This document shows, piece after piece, positions 11,320 through 21,892 of a DNA stretch of 64,000 bases. The translations under genes were made by a program, and so were the position numbers. Positions within the stretch are counted from its first letter, which is position 1. Each line of letters begins with the position of its first letter. Under the pieces are notes generated by a model, which was not told the origin of the DNA, made no database searches, and saw only the letters and a program-made list of their open reading frames with translations. The stretch is from Mytilinidion resinicola (taxonomy: Eukaryota > Ascomycota > Dothideomycetes > Mytilinidiales > Mytilinidiaceae): positions 310,001-374,000 of the forward strand of contig NW_022985459.1 in NCBI RefSeq assembly GCF_010093595.1. Reading direction: 5' to 3'.

Positions 11320-12860
11320 ATCACGGTCACTGTTCTCCCTATCTGGTGCTTGCGCTGCCTGAGCCTCCCTCTTGCTTGCTAAACACCACAGTCAGGAGCA
11401 GTACGACTGGTAGGTCGTCGGCTTGTCAAGACAAAGCCTGCCACTACCGCCAGCATTCCTATTACACCCGTGGGTCACAGCATTACGGTTAAAGTCCTCC
11501 CTACCTGGCGAATACACTCCTTAGGCTTTATTCTTGCTTACTAGATACCACCGTCACGAGCAGCTCGACCGTTATGTCGTCGGCTGGTCAAAAGGGAACC
11601 CGCTACTGCTGCCAGCATCTCAGGTATCCTCCTAGCGCTAAGTCTAGTCGTGCTTGTCACGGTCACGGTTAAACTCTAGCTGTTTGTCCTTCCTACCCGG
11701 CGATTTCACCGCTTGTGCTTTGCTCTTGCTCACCCGACACCACTGTTAGAAGTACCCTATTTGGTAGGCTATCGGTCAGTTAATAGGCAACCTACCGCTA
11801 CCACGAGTATTTCGGCTCTGCCTGAAGGTGACAGCAAGTGGGACGAAGGCACGGACTTGGATTCTGTCTTCCTCCAATACCTGCCCCGAAGCTTTGCTGA
11901 TGGTGATAATTCAGCCGATGATGGCAACGACGAAGGATGCGAAGCGAAAGATACAGACTCCACGCCTTGCTTCAGAACCAGCCTCATCTCCGGAGCGGCT
12001 ATGCATCAGGTCTCTTGCTCGTTCGACACCGCTATCAAAAATACCCTACCTAGCAGACGACGAAGAAGACCAAGAGGAAGATACAAAGGCCTGGCATCTC
12101 TTTAAAGCCAGCCTCTTTTCTGGAGCAGTTACAACACGAGGTCATAAGCTCAAGCAGATGGACAATTCGTTCCTCGGGCGCCACTTTTGCTCGATCGATA
12201 CTGCTGTAAGAGGTACCCTAGTTAGCACCTCTTCGGTCACTCAAACGAACGGTAGTCTTGTATCCAGTGCGTGGAGTTCTATTGTATTCTAGAGTTTCAG
12301 CAGCCTGTCGACATTCCTCAAGAATATCGAAAAAGAGCTCCAATCTGAAGCCCGCTTCCGCCGCTCACGAGGGCAATACTACCAATCTAGGACAGACCAT
12401 CCAGCATGAGGAATGAGCACTGCTCAGGTACCAATCTTGCCCGCTTCACATAGCTGCAGGAGCAGCCGGACCAGCAGGTAATCATCAGAGCAGCTACCAA
12501 AGGCAGAGTCCAGCTTCGGTACCCGCGTCCACCGCCCACCAAGACAAGGCTACCGGCTTAGAACAGAAGGTCAGGCACTCGGATATAGCACTGCTCGAGC
12601 TCCAATTCCTCTCGCTCGACGCCGCTGTAAGGAGGCTTCAGTAGCAACCAGTCAGCCAGTCAAAAGGCTGCTTAGTTCTTGCGTCTTCGTCAGATTCCAG
12701 CCCTCATTGAGCTTTGCAGAGTATCAATTCAGGGATGTGGGTATACCCCCGCACGAACTCCGCTCTTGCATGCTCGATAGCGCCGTGGGAAGCAGCTCAG
12801 CTAGCAGGTAGCTGCCTAATCCAAAGGCTGCCTGCTTTCCACTGCATCGGTTCTCTGTTC
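11320..12860 (+). repeat. Degenerate array, ~160-180-bp units
   Basis: Units carry CACGGTCACGGTTAAA, then CTTGCTCACCCGACACCAC, then a GTCGGC/GGTCA block. The clearest starts are near 11325, 11480 and 11662. More diverged units, recognised by GCTCGATACCGCTGT-like cores, continue near 12011, 12189, 12603 and 12769. Two overlapping frames (11713-12105 and 11828-12292) contain acidic stretches and a repeated Phe/Ser-Asp-Thr-Ala motif (FDTAIKNTLP and IDTAVRGTLV). These follow from the DNA repeat; I cannot show that any unit is translated. Confidence 0.6.
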
Positions 12861-12861
12861 T

Positions 12862-13900
12862 ACAAGTGAGTACTCCGATTTCATCATGTACCACGCAATT
12901 TCGAAGGATGAAACCAAATTATCTTGATCTATCCGAAGCGCTCATCCGCGCTTGCCATTGCATTGCACTACGCGTTGGCGAGCTACTGGTCGAGCTTGTC
13001 GAAACCAAGAGTTCTGACACTACGCACATCCTCAGTCATCTCAACGTAGACTTGGGTGGGCTCTTGCTGACTGTTCTTCTCACAGATCCTCTTCTCTCGT
13101 CTTCCTGCTTCACGCATAACCCTACATCCGCTCTATCAGTACGTATATCTGCCCTCTCATTTTACACCCTATATCTTCGAAGGATGAATCCAAACTTTTG
13201 ATCTATCCGATGCGCTCAGCCGCTCGCGCCATGGCATTGCACAACGCCGTGGCGAGATGCAGGTTGAGCTTGTGGAACAACGAAGAGCTATCTGACACAA
13301 CGATTGAACTCCACTATTTTGTTAGCACATCGATTAGCCTCTTACTAACCGGTGAACCTACAGATTACGCCCGGTCTCCTTTAAAACGATGTCCGGACTC
13401 AACGAGTACGTACTGCTCCTCCTCCCCTTTCTCCATCACACACTTCACACTTCGAAGGATGATACAATATATACATAATCTATCCGATGTGCTCATCTAC
13501 TCGTGCCATCGCATTGCACAAAGCCTTGACGAGATGCTGATTGAGCTTGTGGAATATCTAGAGCCACCTGACACTGCCACTGTATTTCCCCGCTTCGTTA
13601 TCACATCGACTGGCCTTTCGCTAAGCGTAAATCCTACATAATACGCTTCGTTATCTTCCAAGAAGTTGTCCTTGTTCATCAGGTACGTGCACCACTTCTT
13701 TTATCACATACCCCACGGTTCGAAGGATGAAACACTTTGATCATAATCTATCCGATGCGCTCAGCCGCTCGCGCCATTGCATTGCACAAAGCCTTGGCGG
13801 GTTGCTGGTTGAGCTTGTGGAACAACGAGAGCTATCTGACAACTATCCACATACTACCCTCGATGCATTCAATTTCGAGGCAAAGCGCTAATAATCGGTT
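12862..13900 (+). repeat. ~275-bp tandem repeat, four units, with splice-site-like motifs
   Basis: The sequence TTCGAAGGATGA, followed by A/T-rich DNA and ATCTATCCG, occurs at 12900, 13176, 13453 and 13720 (spacings 276, 277, 267). Each unit also has GCATTGCAC and TTGAGCTTGT-GGAA blocks. Upstream of each TTCGAAGG lies a GTGAGT or GTACGT donor-like sequence. Ahead of the next donor comes a CTAAC/CTGAC motif and then a CAG (CTTCTCACAG, AACCTACAG), so each unit could hold an intron of about 230 nt and an exon of about 50 nt. Units diverge freely in coding terms (stops differ), so an exon array is only inference; the tandem repeat itself is clear. Confidence 0.75.
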
Positions 13901-15040
13901 ATAGAATTCTCACTAGTACCGGCCGGAGGCCGACACAGCCTTTAGAATCTTCCACGCACTGCCTTTCTCTCCACCACGTTCGGCTCCGTTGTAGCACCGG
14001 CGCAGCGCCCACCAGCGAATCTGTGGATACAAGAGCGGTTTCTCGAGGCACATAGTGTTCTCTCGCAAAGCCATAAAGAATAAACAGTCTGTTCATTGCA
14101 CCCCATGGCATATTTGCGACGATCCATCAACTCTTCGCCGTTACTACCTCTGGTGTAGCTGACAGCCGCTGGAGCCACATTCCCCCCTGAAACTCGTCAG
14201 AGAAGTTGAGGTCTGAAGCCTTGAATCATCCGGCGACTTGCTGGGAATCATGAGGCTCAGATGCTGGGTGACCTAACGGCCTCCCGCTCTCGGCAAGACC
14301 GAGCGTCCAAAACCGACTTCCAAAATAGCTACTCGACGAGGTGAACGTGCGAGGAAAGACGGCATTCCTGTTACACATGGCTGAAGTAGACTCTCACGTT
14401 GATAAGCGGAAGAAGGAGGAGGCGAATGACCTTGTACAAAAATCTGCTCTCGGGAATAGCGTGCACTTCACGCCGAATTCAACTTGGAGAAATTCAAAGC
14501 CTATCTCCGCCACGATCAGTTCGTCCATGGCGTTAGTTCATAGTTAACTCAGATAGTGTCAATTGTTTACCGACTAATCGATCGGGTGCATCGTAAAGTA
14601 TATTCGTGATCCATACTGAGAACAATAACGCCTTCCAGCCGAGCAAAGAGGTCTACCGAAAATGTTGCTACGAATTTCTAAGCGCTGAAAGGAGGGGATA
14701 CTAATTGGGCGTGCCAGAGTCTTTCTCGACCGCGATATATTGTTAGGTGGCGAGGATCCCACCTTGAAAGAAGTAAACTAGGTCATAAATAAAATTCCAT
14801 TCTTCGTCACGGAGGCATATATGTAGCAATGTAGCAAGAAGAGTGTAACGTAGGGCATTAAAAGAAAATAGAGTACGTAGAAGATACGCAAGGATCAACC
14901 AAAAAAAATTATATGAAGTTGGTGTAGGTATACCAGCAATAGCAAGTTTCGAATCGTGGATGGCGGATGAGGCTGATTAAGGCTAAGGAGTGGGGCTGAG
15001 AATGTAAGCTAGCAGCCCCAATCCCATCGCCTCGACCCCA
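13900..15040. other. Unrecognised; heavily interrupted frame
   Basis: A plus-strand frame from about 13915 to 14400 reads coherently (for example FGSVVAPAQRPPANLWIQ, then TVCSLHPMAYLRRS) but is broken by TAG, TAA and TGA codons. Antisense frames are also open. About 14800-14950 is A/T-rich with no coding signal. No domain recognised. Confidence 0.25.
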
Positions 15041-15044
15041 ACCT

Positions 15045-15180
15045 ACTTTGCCCTCGTAACACCACCGAGCGCCCCCTCTCGGACGTCCTCAATCTCCTCG
15101 CCTTCACCTTGAAGAAGATCAACGTCTACCTCCACCATGACAAGTTCATCCAAGGCGTCATGCGATCTTACGACAACTGC
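15045..15180 (+). CDS. Exon-like fragment, unknown protein
   Basis: A clean frame reads ERPLSDVLNLLAFTLKKIN and continues VYLHHDKFIQGVMRSYDNC. It runs up to a donor-like GTAGGC at 15181, and an intron-like segment with GCTAAC follows, ending near 15236. I do not recognise the protein. It may belong with or be unrelated to the relic that follows. Confidence 0.4.
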
Positions 15181-15355
15181 GGTAGGCTGTCCATATTGTA
15201 GCACTGCAAATTTCCGCTAACCCAGCTTGACAAAGAGACTGATTTGATCAAGTGCTTACTCGAAAGCACATGCCCGCCTCTGCCTCCCCGAAAAAATTCC
15301 TTCCAGCCAGACCAAGAGCTGTCGTTGCTGGCGGACACCTTCCCGCCTTCTTCTT

Positions 15356-15910
15356 TACGATAAATCTGGCTCTGGTGGCTACGATAAATCTGGTCCGGGT
15401 GGATATGACGATGCTCCACCCCGCAACGGAAACTATGCTGGTGACGAGAACCTCAAGCCCTGGCAGCGTAGCCCAGCTGGCGCTGCGGCTTCCTGGGCGC
15501 AGCAGCGCGGCCGAGATGACCGAGACGGTGGTTCCTCAGGCGCATTTTCTCCTTGGGCAGCTGAAGCAGGAGGTGGCGGAAACAACTACGGCTACAACAA
15601 CTACAGTGCGGCTCTGGAAGATCCTCCTGGTGCGAATCCTTAGCAGCAACCGGCTGCACCTCCAGGAAATCAACAGTACGGATATAGAGGCTACGGCGCG
15701 ACTTTGTACGATCAGCAAGCCCCTAGTTACGGCTAAGCCCCTGGAATGGGTGCTCCCGCGGGTATGGCTCCACCGCCTGGACTCGAGGCTTTCTTCCAGA
15801 ACTCCGGCAGTGCGACTAGCCCGCCTCTTCCACAGCTGCCCGGAAAGGCTCTTCGTGGATTATACCGGAGAGGACAGTCCAAGATCTGTTGTTTACTGCA
15901 GCCGCAGCCC
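15356..15910 (+). pseudogene. Gly/Tyr/Pro-rich C-terminal tail relic, probably branchpoint-bridging protein
   Basis: The frame starts YDKSGSGGYDKSGPGG, continues with DENLKPWQRSPAGAAASW and GGGNNYGYNNYSAAL, and ends in a Gly-Met-Ala-Pro-Pro-Gly-rich part (APAGMAPPPGLEAFFQ). This composition and order resemble the low-complexity tail of fungal branchpoint-bridging proteins (SF1/Msl5), and an N-terminal BBP relic lies at 22.5-23.0 kb. Two in-frame stops break it: TAG at 15641-15643 followed by CAG CAA in a Gln-rich context, and TAA at 15734-15736. The family call for this piece rests on composition only and could be another RNA-binding protein. Confidence 0.5.
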
Positions 15911-16382
15911 AGTTGCCATTGCTAGCAGCGTCAAGAGGATCACCAAGGCTGCTGGAAAGCACAATGTCCTCACAGTCCGCCCGGAGCTAGCGAGAGCAAG
16001 ATATGCTATTCCCGGAGACCGTACGCCGACGTCCCTTGAGACATATTCGTTGTTCACAGAGAGATCATCGCGATGAGAAGATCTTGATACCGGCTGGCTG
16101 GAAACGCGGAGGCATGGAGGTCGTCTCTCGACTTCACAAAGCGGGTCAGAAGCCTAGGAGACGGGCTAAAGTACAAGGAGAATCATCGTGGCTAAGCTTG
16201 GCTTTGTACCGGAGTACGAAACCGAGCCATGAGTTACCTTACTCATAGCCCTGCACGTCTGCTCAGCACATTTTGTGAACGATCTAGCAGCCCGGTAAGC
16301 TCTCCACGACTACATATAACAGCGTCATACAGACGTAACGCGACATAAACTCAGTCCAAAGTTAACATCGGATCTTTTTGCA

Positions 16383-16690
16383 GTGTGCTTGACCCCCTGA
16401 CATGGGAGCATGTCCACGATGCCGGACCCTTCCGAGACGCCGTCAACCGTGTTGGCCAGTTTGCCGTGTGCTTGACCACCCTGACATGGGAGCGTGTCCG
16501 CAATGCCGGATCCTATCGAGACGCCGTCAACCGTGTTGGCCAGTTTGCCGTGTGCTTGACCACCCTGACACGGGAGCATGTCCGCAGTGATGGGTCCTTC
16601 CGAGACGCCGTCAACCGTGTTGACCAGTTCGCCCAAGAGCATCTAACGCCGAAGAACCTCGAGTTCGCGTTTGTGACGCTCGATTCATAG
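16383..16690 (+). repeat. 84-bp in-frame tandem repeat, three copies, within an ORF
   Basis: Three units start at 16383, 16466 and 16550 (83 and 84 bp apart). They keep a common frame that encodes a ~28-residue unit containing FRDAVNRVGQFAVCLTTLT. The frame continues a further ~19 codons (EHLTPKNLEFAFVTLDS) to TAG at 16688. Because 84 is a multiple of three, the array preserves coding. The first unit lacks one base in its CCC run. I do not recognise the repeat family; related short segments appear near 16745-16920. Confidence 0.6.
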
Positions 16691-17521
16691 AACCAGCAAG
16701 CGCAGCATCTTCGGGAAGCCTATGACAATTGCCATGCTAGGACGCGATAGACGGATGTACCTTGAGACACGTAGATCATCCGTGGATGGAATATGGCGAT
16801 ACAGGCGAGATCGTATGTCTTTAAATGGCTTTTGCTATGTCACTTCATATGACTAACCACCCTCAAGGATCTTCAAAAGGATGACACCCCGGCGGGCCGG
16901 AAGGATGCTGACGTCGGAGGCGTCTTCTCCCCACACAAGATCATGTCGATGCGGATAACTTCTCGCATGGATCTGTATCTGTGTCCAAGTGCGACCGTTG
17001 AAAGACAATGGCACACTTCACACCAGCCCGAGCGCAAACAGTTGCACCGCGAGTTGCAACCAGGCGTCTGAATGTAGCATCGAGATGTCTGAGTGTGGCA
17101 TCGAGCATTGGTTCGGTGAATAGAGATCGGGCTGCTAGTTGGGCTTGTAGTGTTGCCCATCACGGAAGTCTAGTGTCACGCCGAGTCGGGATTCCATAAG
17201 GGAGACCTGAGGTCGGAGGATAATATGGCTTGGGCAAAGGTTGGGTTCGTCCCGGACCATGGCACAAGGACATAGTTTTTAAAGACTCAATTGATGACTT
17301 TCTCTGCTGCCACCCGTAACACATTCGTCCTTACATTCCAGCGATGGGCTCGGGTTGGAGTAGAGTGAATTGAGGGTTCGCGCTACTCCGCTCCAGCGAC
17401 GACGGTTATTACCTTTGAAAGCTCCATGGAGCTCGATGCGCGTGACATTAACAAATAAATTGAGTGGATTGGTTTAGCCGGAACGTTTCCTAGGCGCGTA
17501 GTAGTCCAAACTTACCTGCTT

Positions 17522-17938
17522 CTAGCACCCAGTACCTTCAAGAGTCTCGGGATATAGAGGGGATGGTATGAACGGGATGTAGGGAGGGAAGAGAGGGAGA
17601 GGGTCATAAACAGCACGCTCTGATTGGTCAAGTCTAATCACACGTGATGGATAGGCCACGTGATCCACAGCCTTAAATTCAATCCCCTCCACCCAGTTTG
17701 AGGCCGGCTTCACGCTCCTACAAAGGCTAAAATTATCGCTCCGACCGTTCCAGCTCCAATCGCTCCAGTCCAGTTCCATCACGGTACATCCACACTCTCG
17801 ACACCACCCGCCGTCACCATCGGTCACCTCCGCAATCCTGAATGGCCGCTCAACCTGTTCTACCACTCGAAGCTCAACCCTAGTGCACCTCGGAGGGTTA
17901 TTCCTCATCAGCGACGAAAACTTCGTGAAGATTCGCAA
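17522..17938 (-). CDS. Hypothetical 138-residue protein
   Basis: An uninterrupted ATG-to-TAG frame on the minus strand. It contains a Trp/Cys-rich patch (GGWCRECGC, then LDWSDWSWNG) and a Pro-rich C-terminus (YDPLPLFPPYIPFIPS). The four cysteines of the patch are too close for a standard zinc finger. No family recognised. Intactness and ordinary amino-acid composition are the only support. Confidence 0.35.
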   Translation of the reverse strand: MRIFTKFSSLMRNNPPRCTRVELRVVEQVERPFRIAEVTDGDGGWCRECGCTVMELDWSDWSWNGRSDNFSLCRSVKPASNWVEGIEFKAVDHVAYPSRVIRLDQSERAVYDPLPLFPPYIPFIPSPLYPETLEGTGC

Positions 17939-18136
17939 TTCAGATTGTACGCCCGTTTTCAGGATTTGCTCCTAGTCTCCGAAATGCTAATGAACTACTA
18001 GGACCTTAGGAAGGACGATGTCATGCCGGCTAGCTAGACGTTAGAGGCCGCGCTGCCTATTGAGCTTAGGTATATTTAGAACGTCCTCGTTCGGCAAGAT
18101 CTTCGAAATGTTGAGTCTCACCAGACTGCGACGACC

Positions 18137-18756
18137 GTGGACGAGACAACGATGAAGAAGAAGTTGTCGCTCGACCACAACAGACACTCCCTCAAAGTGC
18201 CCTACCTCATCGCTGCGCCAGCTGAGGTTCATCAAGAGACCTCGCTCCATGCGTCTAACAGCGAAATACCGAGAAGACCGATGGAGCCCCCCCTAAGCCT
18301 ACGTTCGCAGAGCTACACCTCTCCATCGTCCGCAAGAACACTCCAGAGAGCATCTCGGCTTCATCTCCTGCTCCCGCAAAGCCTGAGGCCATCCGCGACG
18401 TCTACAAACTTCCAATCACTAACGACGATCTTCTCGCCCATGAGACAAGCATGCTTCACATAATGTCCAGGCCGCTTCAGCCTCCTCCCTCTCATATCGA
18501 TCGCACACGTAAGGGCCTGTCATACCTCGAAGCCTATAGCTATAACCCGGATAGTCAGACAAGATTGGGGGGGAAGGGTGAGGGCATTCTACATCCGATT
18601 AAAGCCAAGGAGAAGAGAGACACTGTTGGCTTGGGAATGAAACTCAAGTCTTCCAAGAATGGCAAAGCTCATGTGCCAAAGAGACCGATCAACTTAGATG
18701 CTAACAAAATCCGGAAAATGCATAATGAGGACACGAAGAAGCAGAAGAAGTTGTGA
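18137..18756 (+). pseudogene. G-patch protein relic
   Basis: From 18292 one frame reads KPTFAELHLSIVRKNTPES, then a glycine-rich RNA-binding G-patch (SYLEAYSYNPDSQTRLGG, then KGEGILHPIKAKEKRDTVGL), then a Lys-rich tail, to a TGA at 18754. Upstream (18137-18291) the coding frame differs by one base across a run of seven C (18287-18293); eight would restore it. Compared with the paralogue at 27979-28285, two bases are missing just before the stop (KK-L/KLFYN), so the true C-terminus is out of frame. G-patch proteins activate DEAH-box RNA helicases in splicing and ribosome assembly. Which member this is cannot be told. Confidence 0.7.
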
Positions 18757-18759
18757 AGC

Positions 18760-19590
18760 TGTTCTACAATCCGCCCAAACGGCAGCATCTACGGCGTCCA
18801 TCACAACCTTAAGACTATCTGCAAGGTGTTCAAAGAAGACATCAAGGCCGTAGAGCAGCTCTGGATCCCACATGCCGATATGACTGTACGGATTACGAGA
18901 AATACAACAATAAGTTCAACTTATGTATGTTCTACCCCTCTTGTCTCCTCATCTTCATACTAACCTGTAGTAGCAGTGATCTCGAGCCCGCCGCTCGTCT
19001 GATCTCTGGGACCGCCACATAGTCCTGTTCTGAGATCTTTCCGCCGTGTGACGCGAATGCAAAGTGAAGCTGGATTGAAGGCATATCGCCCACAGCTTAG
19101 GCGACTGGATAGGGGTAGACACAGCTCCTCCGTTAATTCCAACAGTTTCTGGATTTACTGGCGTCAGCTTTTCGAAGTGAAGTGTCAATCACATGACTGA
19201 GTGCGAACGACAAGCAATGCGGGGAGATGTGAGGAGTTAGCGTTCACGAAATCGCCGCGACCACCCCATTCAACTAATTTACCGATATTGAGATCGGGGA
19301 CCGGAAAGACGATGCTGTAGGGGACATTGAAGTATTTTGGAACGAATGGAGACAGTTACGTAGAGTAGGATGGCGGAATTTCCTGAGGCATCAGTACGCT
19401 TCCTTAGCAAAAGCGCAAAGGGCCGCAATTCGGGCTCCGCTACCTCGCTCAATAAAGGCCTCTAGCACTCTAACAACTAGATACGAGTTATAGAACCAAT
19501 TATACTTGCCGTTAACCCATATATATATATGCTGAGAGACGAGTTCACCAAGCAAAATAATTCACCGCCCAAAAAGATTCACCTACTCAG
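18760..19590. other. Region between the G-patch relic and U6
   Basis: 18780-18930 holds a short coherent frame (VHHNLKTICKVFKEDIK) that is not recognised. From 18955 to 19590 I see no convincing gene; frames are short and antisense to each other. The end nearest U6 is A/T-rich. Confidence 0.25.
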
Positions 19591-19603
19591 CGATTCGAAC
19601 TCC
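19591..19603 (-). promoter_or_regulatory. Box-B-like element downstream of U6
   Basis: GGAGTTCGAATCG on the minus strand, directly after the T7 terminator. It matches the TFIIIC box B core (GTTCGAATC). Yeast SNR6 also has a downstream box B, but more than 100 bp away; here it is immediately adjacent. A role in transcription is inference. Confidence 0.5.
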
Positions 19604-19708
19604 AAAAAAATTCGTAAGCTCACTTTGATAAAGCGTGTCATCCTTAGTGCAGGGGCCATGCTAATCTTCTCTGTGTTGTTACGATGTGACCAAATGCCCG
19701 AAGGCGAA
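19604..19708 (-). ncRNA. U6 spliceosomal snRNA gene
   Basis: The minus strand reads a UUCG-capped 5' stem (GCC-TTCG-GGC), ATTTGGTCA, the ACAGAGA box (CACAGAGAAGATTAGCATGG), GCCCCTGCACTAAGGATGAC, a potential internal stem-loop (CGCTTT-ATC-AAAGTG), and a run of seven T (19610-19604). The ACAGAGA box pairs with the 5' splice site and the AGC triad forms the catalytic centre with U2. Both are present, and the order and spacing match fission-yeast-type U6. A TATA box lies upstream and a box-B-like sequence just downstream, so it has a complete RNA polymerase III gene layout. The 5' end is uncertain by a few bases (19705-19712). Differences just before the ACAGAGA box and in the stem-loop leave open that it is a variant copy. 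Confidence 0.88.
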
Positions 19709-19726
19709 GGACGTTGAAATTTTACA

Positions 19727-19735
19727 AAATATATA
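19727..19735 (-). promoter_or_regulatory. TATA box of the U6 gene
   Basis: TATATATTTT on the minus strand, roughly 20-30 bp upstream of the U6 5' end, as in fungal RNA polymerase III U6 promoters. Confidence 0.65.
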
Positions 19736-19756
19736 CACTGGCCTGGAGTGGGTTGG

Positions 19757-20020
19757 TTAGTGCGCTATTGTTTGCGCGCCTACCACCACAACAGTGCTAG
19801 AACCCGCGAGAACTTCGGCAATTAAACAGACTAAGGGCTGGTTGCACGTGTAGAAGCTATTGGAGTTGCTGTGGGCACTTTGCTTAGAGCTCGAGGAGAC
19901 GGAGCGCGCCGCAGGTACGTGGATTCTTACGACGCGTCGCTGTGTTGTGATGATACGAGTATACCCACTCTGAATTATCTCTTCGATTACTTTTCTATCC
20001 ACATATCTACTTATTCCCAC
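19757..20020 (-). CDS. Small hypothetical ORF
   Basis: An 87-codon ATG frame (MGISRYVDRKVIEEIIQSGY...) ending at TGA, with a Ser-rich middle. It lies just upstream of the U6 promoter on the same strand. No recognised family and no splice evidence; it may be chance. Confidence 0.25.
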   Translation of the reverse strand: MGISRYVDRKVIEEIIQSGYTRIITTQRRVVRIHVPAARSVSSSSKQSAHSNSNSFYTCNQPLVCLIAEVLAGSSTVVVVGAQTIAH

Positions 20021-20952
20021 GCTCTTTCCGTCCCCTCATAAGTACTCACTGCATCCCTCGCCAGTACTCGCTTTATTCCTCCTTCTCTCCGTCCTACTCC
20101 TCCGCCTCCGCCGGTTCTGCCACCTCGCCACCTCCTCCGCCTCTTTCGCCCATTCCACTGTCTCCTGGGTAAATAGCCACTACGTCGGTTGTACCCCAGC
20201 CGCCCATCGTATTAATCACCCTAGCCGCCGTTCACCCTTTCAGCACTCGCTATGCTTAGAAGAGTCACCTCGATGCCGAACCTCCCATCCTTATTCTCTC
20301 GCAACGAAGGCGAAACTAATCCACTGTGTACACAACTTCCCATCTCGGAAAGCATTTGGGCGTACACCGTTAGCCTTTCATCTCGGCGGAGGCAGGAGCA
20401 TGGGACGCAGGCATTGAGATCGTGGACGAAACATCGCCGGGGTCTGAAGGGACACCGGCGGTATTTCAAGTTGAAAGGGGATTAGGGGAGAGGGAGAGAC
20501 ATGAGGAAAAGGGAGAAGCGGTCACCTAGACTGGTGCCAGCAGCGGCTAGGCTGATATAAGATGCGAGTATGCAGGGAAAGAAAGGGGAAGACTGGTGAC
20601 ACTGGGGACGAGGAAACAGCCAACTTGAATCCCCATGCAGAAGGCTTGCGCTTAGAGGACCTGCCAGTACTCTTTACAAAGACTCAGCATTATTCAATCG
20701 AGGCTGAGAACCACCTCTCGCTCCGCTCCGCAGCTAAGACCAACATCCCCTCAAATATCTACAGGCTCGTGCTCTTCCGGAGAAGGACGAGGTCTATTTG
20801 ACTCAAGGCATGTTCATTAGAAGATAAATCTTCCAACTACCCCTCCGCGGTTTACCTGGGTGCCCACAATCGCCAATCGCAACGAGCTCCAGAAAGAATA
20901 TCCTCCATCGTCCTACTCCTTCTCAACAGCGCTAAAGCAACAGACATTCAAG

Positions 20953-21240
20953 ATGCCACACGCATACAAGAAGTCCACTCAGTGGTATCCTAGTACCGCT
21001 GCAACGAAAGCCAACAAGCAGCAGCCTCGCCATCCGACGTAGCTGATGGGACCACACTTCCCCAGCGGGATGTCAGCGTCAGATTTCAGAAAGACGACAA
21101 CAACCAGAGGAAGCCCCAGCACCGGTGGGGGATTTAATGGATACTGCGAAGTCTGCGGAGGATACGGAGGTGCTCAGCCGCGCAGAGGAATACTGGCCGA
21201 GGAAATGATACAAAAAGGGTCGCGGCTATCTAGCATCTTA
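20953..21240 (+). pseudogene. Hypothetical protein relic with one in-frame TAG
   Basis: Starts at an ATG in a good context (TTCAAGATGCC) and reads MPHAYKKSTQWYPSTAAT, then NKQQPRHPT-stop-LMGPHFPSGM, then GFNGYCEVCGGYGGAQPRR. The TAG at 21040-21042 follows a Gln-rich stretch and the frame continues unchanged. The C-x-x-C-G-G-Y-G-G motif resembles a small glycine-rich metal-binding loop, but I do not recognise the family. The coherent part fades after about 21240. Confidence 0.45.
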
Positions 21241-21892
21241 TTGAGAATGATTATGGACATCATATCCAATTCATTCATCATTCGTACTGCCGTTGCTCTG
21301 ATTAGATTAAACTTATGGGACTCGCATGATTGCCTCTCTCCCATTAGTGTAATCGCAACTGCGGTTCGCTCATCTTGCTACCCAATCTAGCACTACTCCC
21401 CACAGCGCAGTCCGCAACCCATCTCACGTACCGTCCTCGAGCAAGGCCATTTGCCCGATCATATTCCACAAATTCAGGCCCGCGGACTGATTCTCAGATA
21501 CCTCCATACCATAGCTCCCATCGCCGTCCGTGTCTATTACAAGACTCATCTCATCAGGCACCATTTTAGCGCGCGAGCGCTCATCCTGAGTGGAAGCATC
21601 CCCTTAGCAAACATTAACAAGCGCACTTGGAATCAGTCCCCACCCGTAGATGGCCCGCCCATCCATCGAGACTCCACTCATGTCTTCAAGATTTCAACAA
21701 GCAATCCTCGTTGCTATTCTGAAATCCTTTATTTCCCTACCTCATTCCTCTTTCTCGGCTACCCTACTGTCCCTTCCTCCCACTCATCCGCCGCATAACC
21801 ATTCGATTGTCAAACTCCTCTATACCCTCAAACCGCTTATTGCCAAGCATAATAGTCTTGAACCTGTCCCCAGATCCGCCCGCTACGACGCG

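Noticed and set aside
12862..13900. Possible CRISPR array
   Set aside because: Units are ~275 bp and diverged along their length; no short identical repeats with unique spacers. The other arrays are also plain tandem repeats, and the context is eukaryotic.
20532..20550. CTGGTGCCAGCAGC, identical to the 18S 530-loop sequence
   Set aside because: Only about 14 bases match and the sequence then diverges; too short to call, although it would sit directly before the fragment at 59794 in a real 18S gene.
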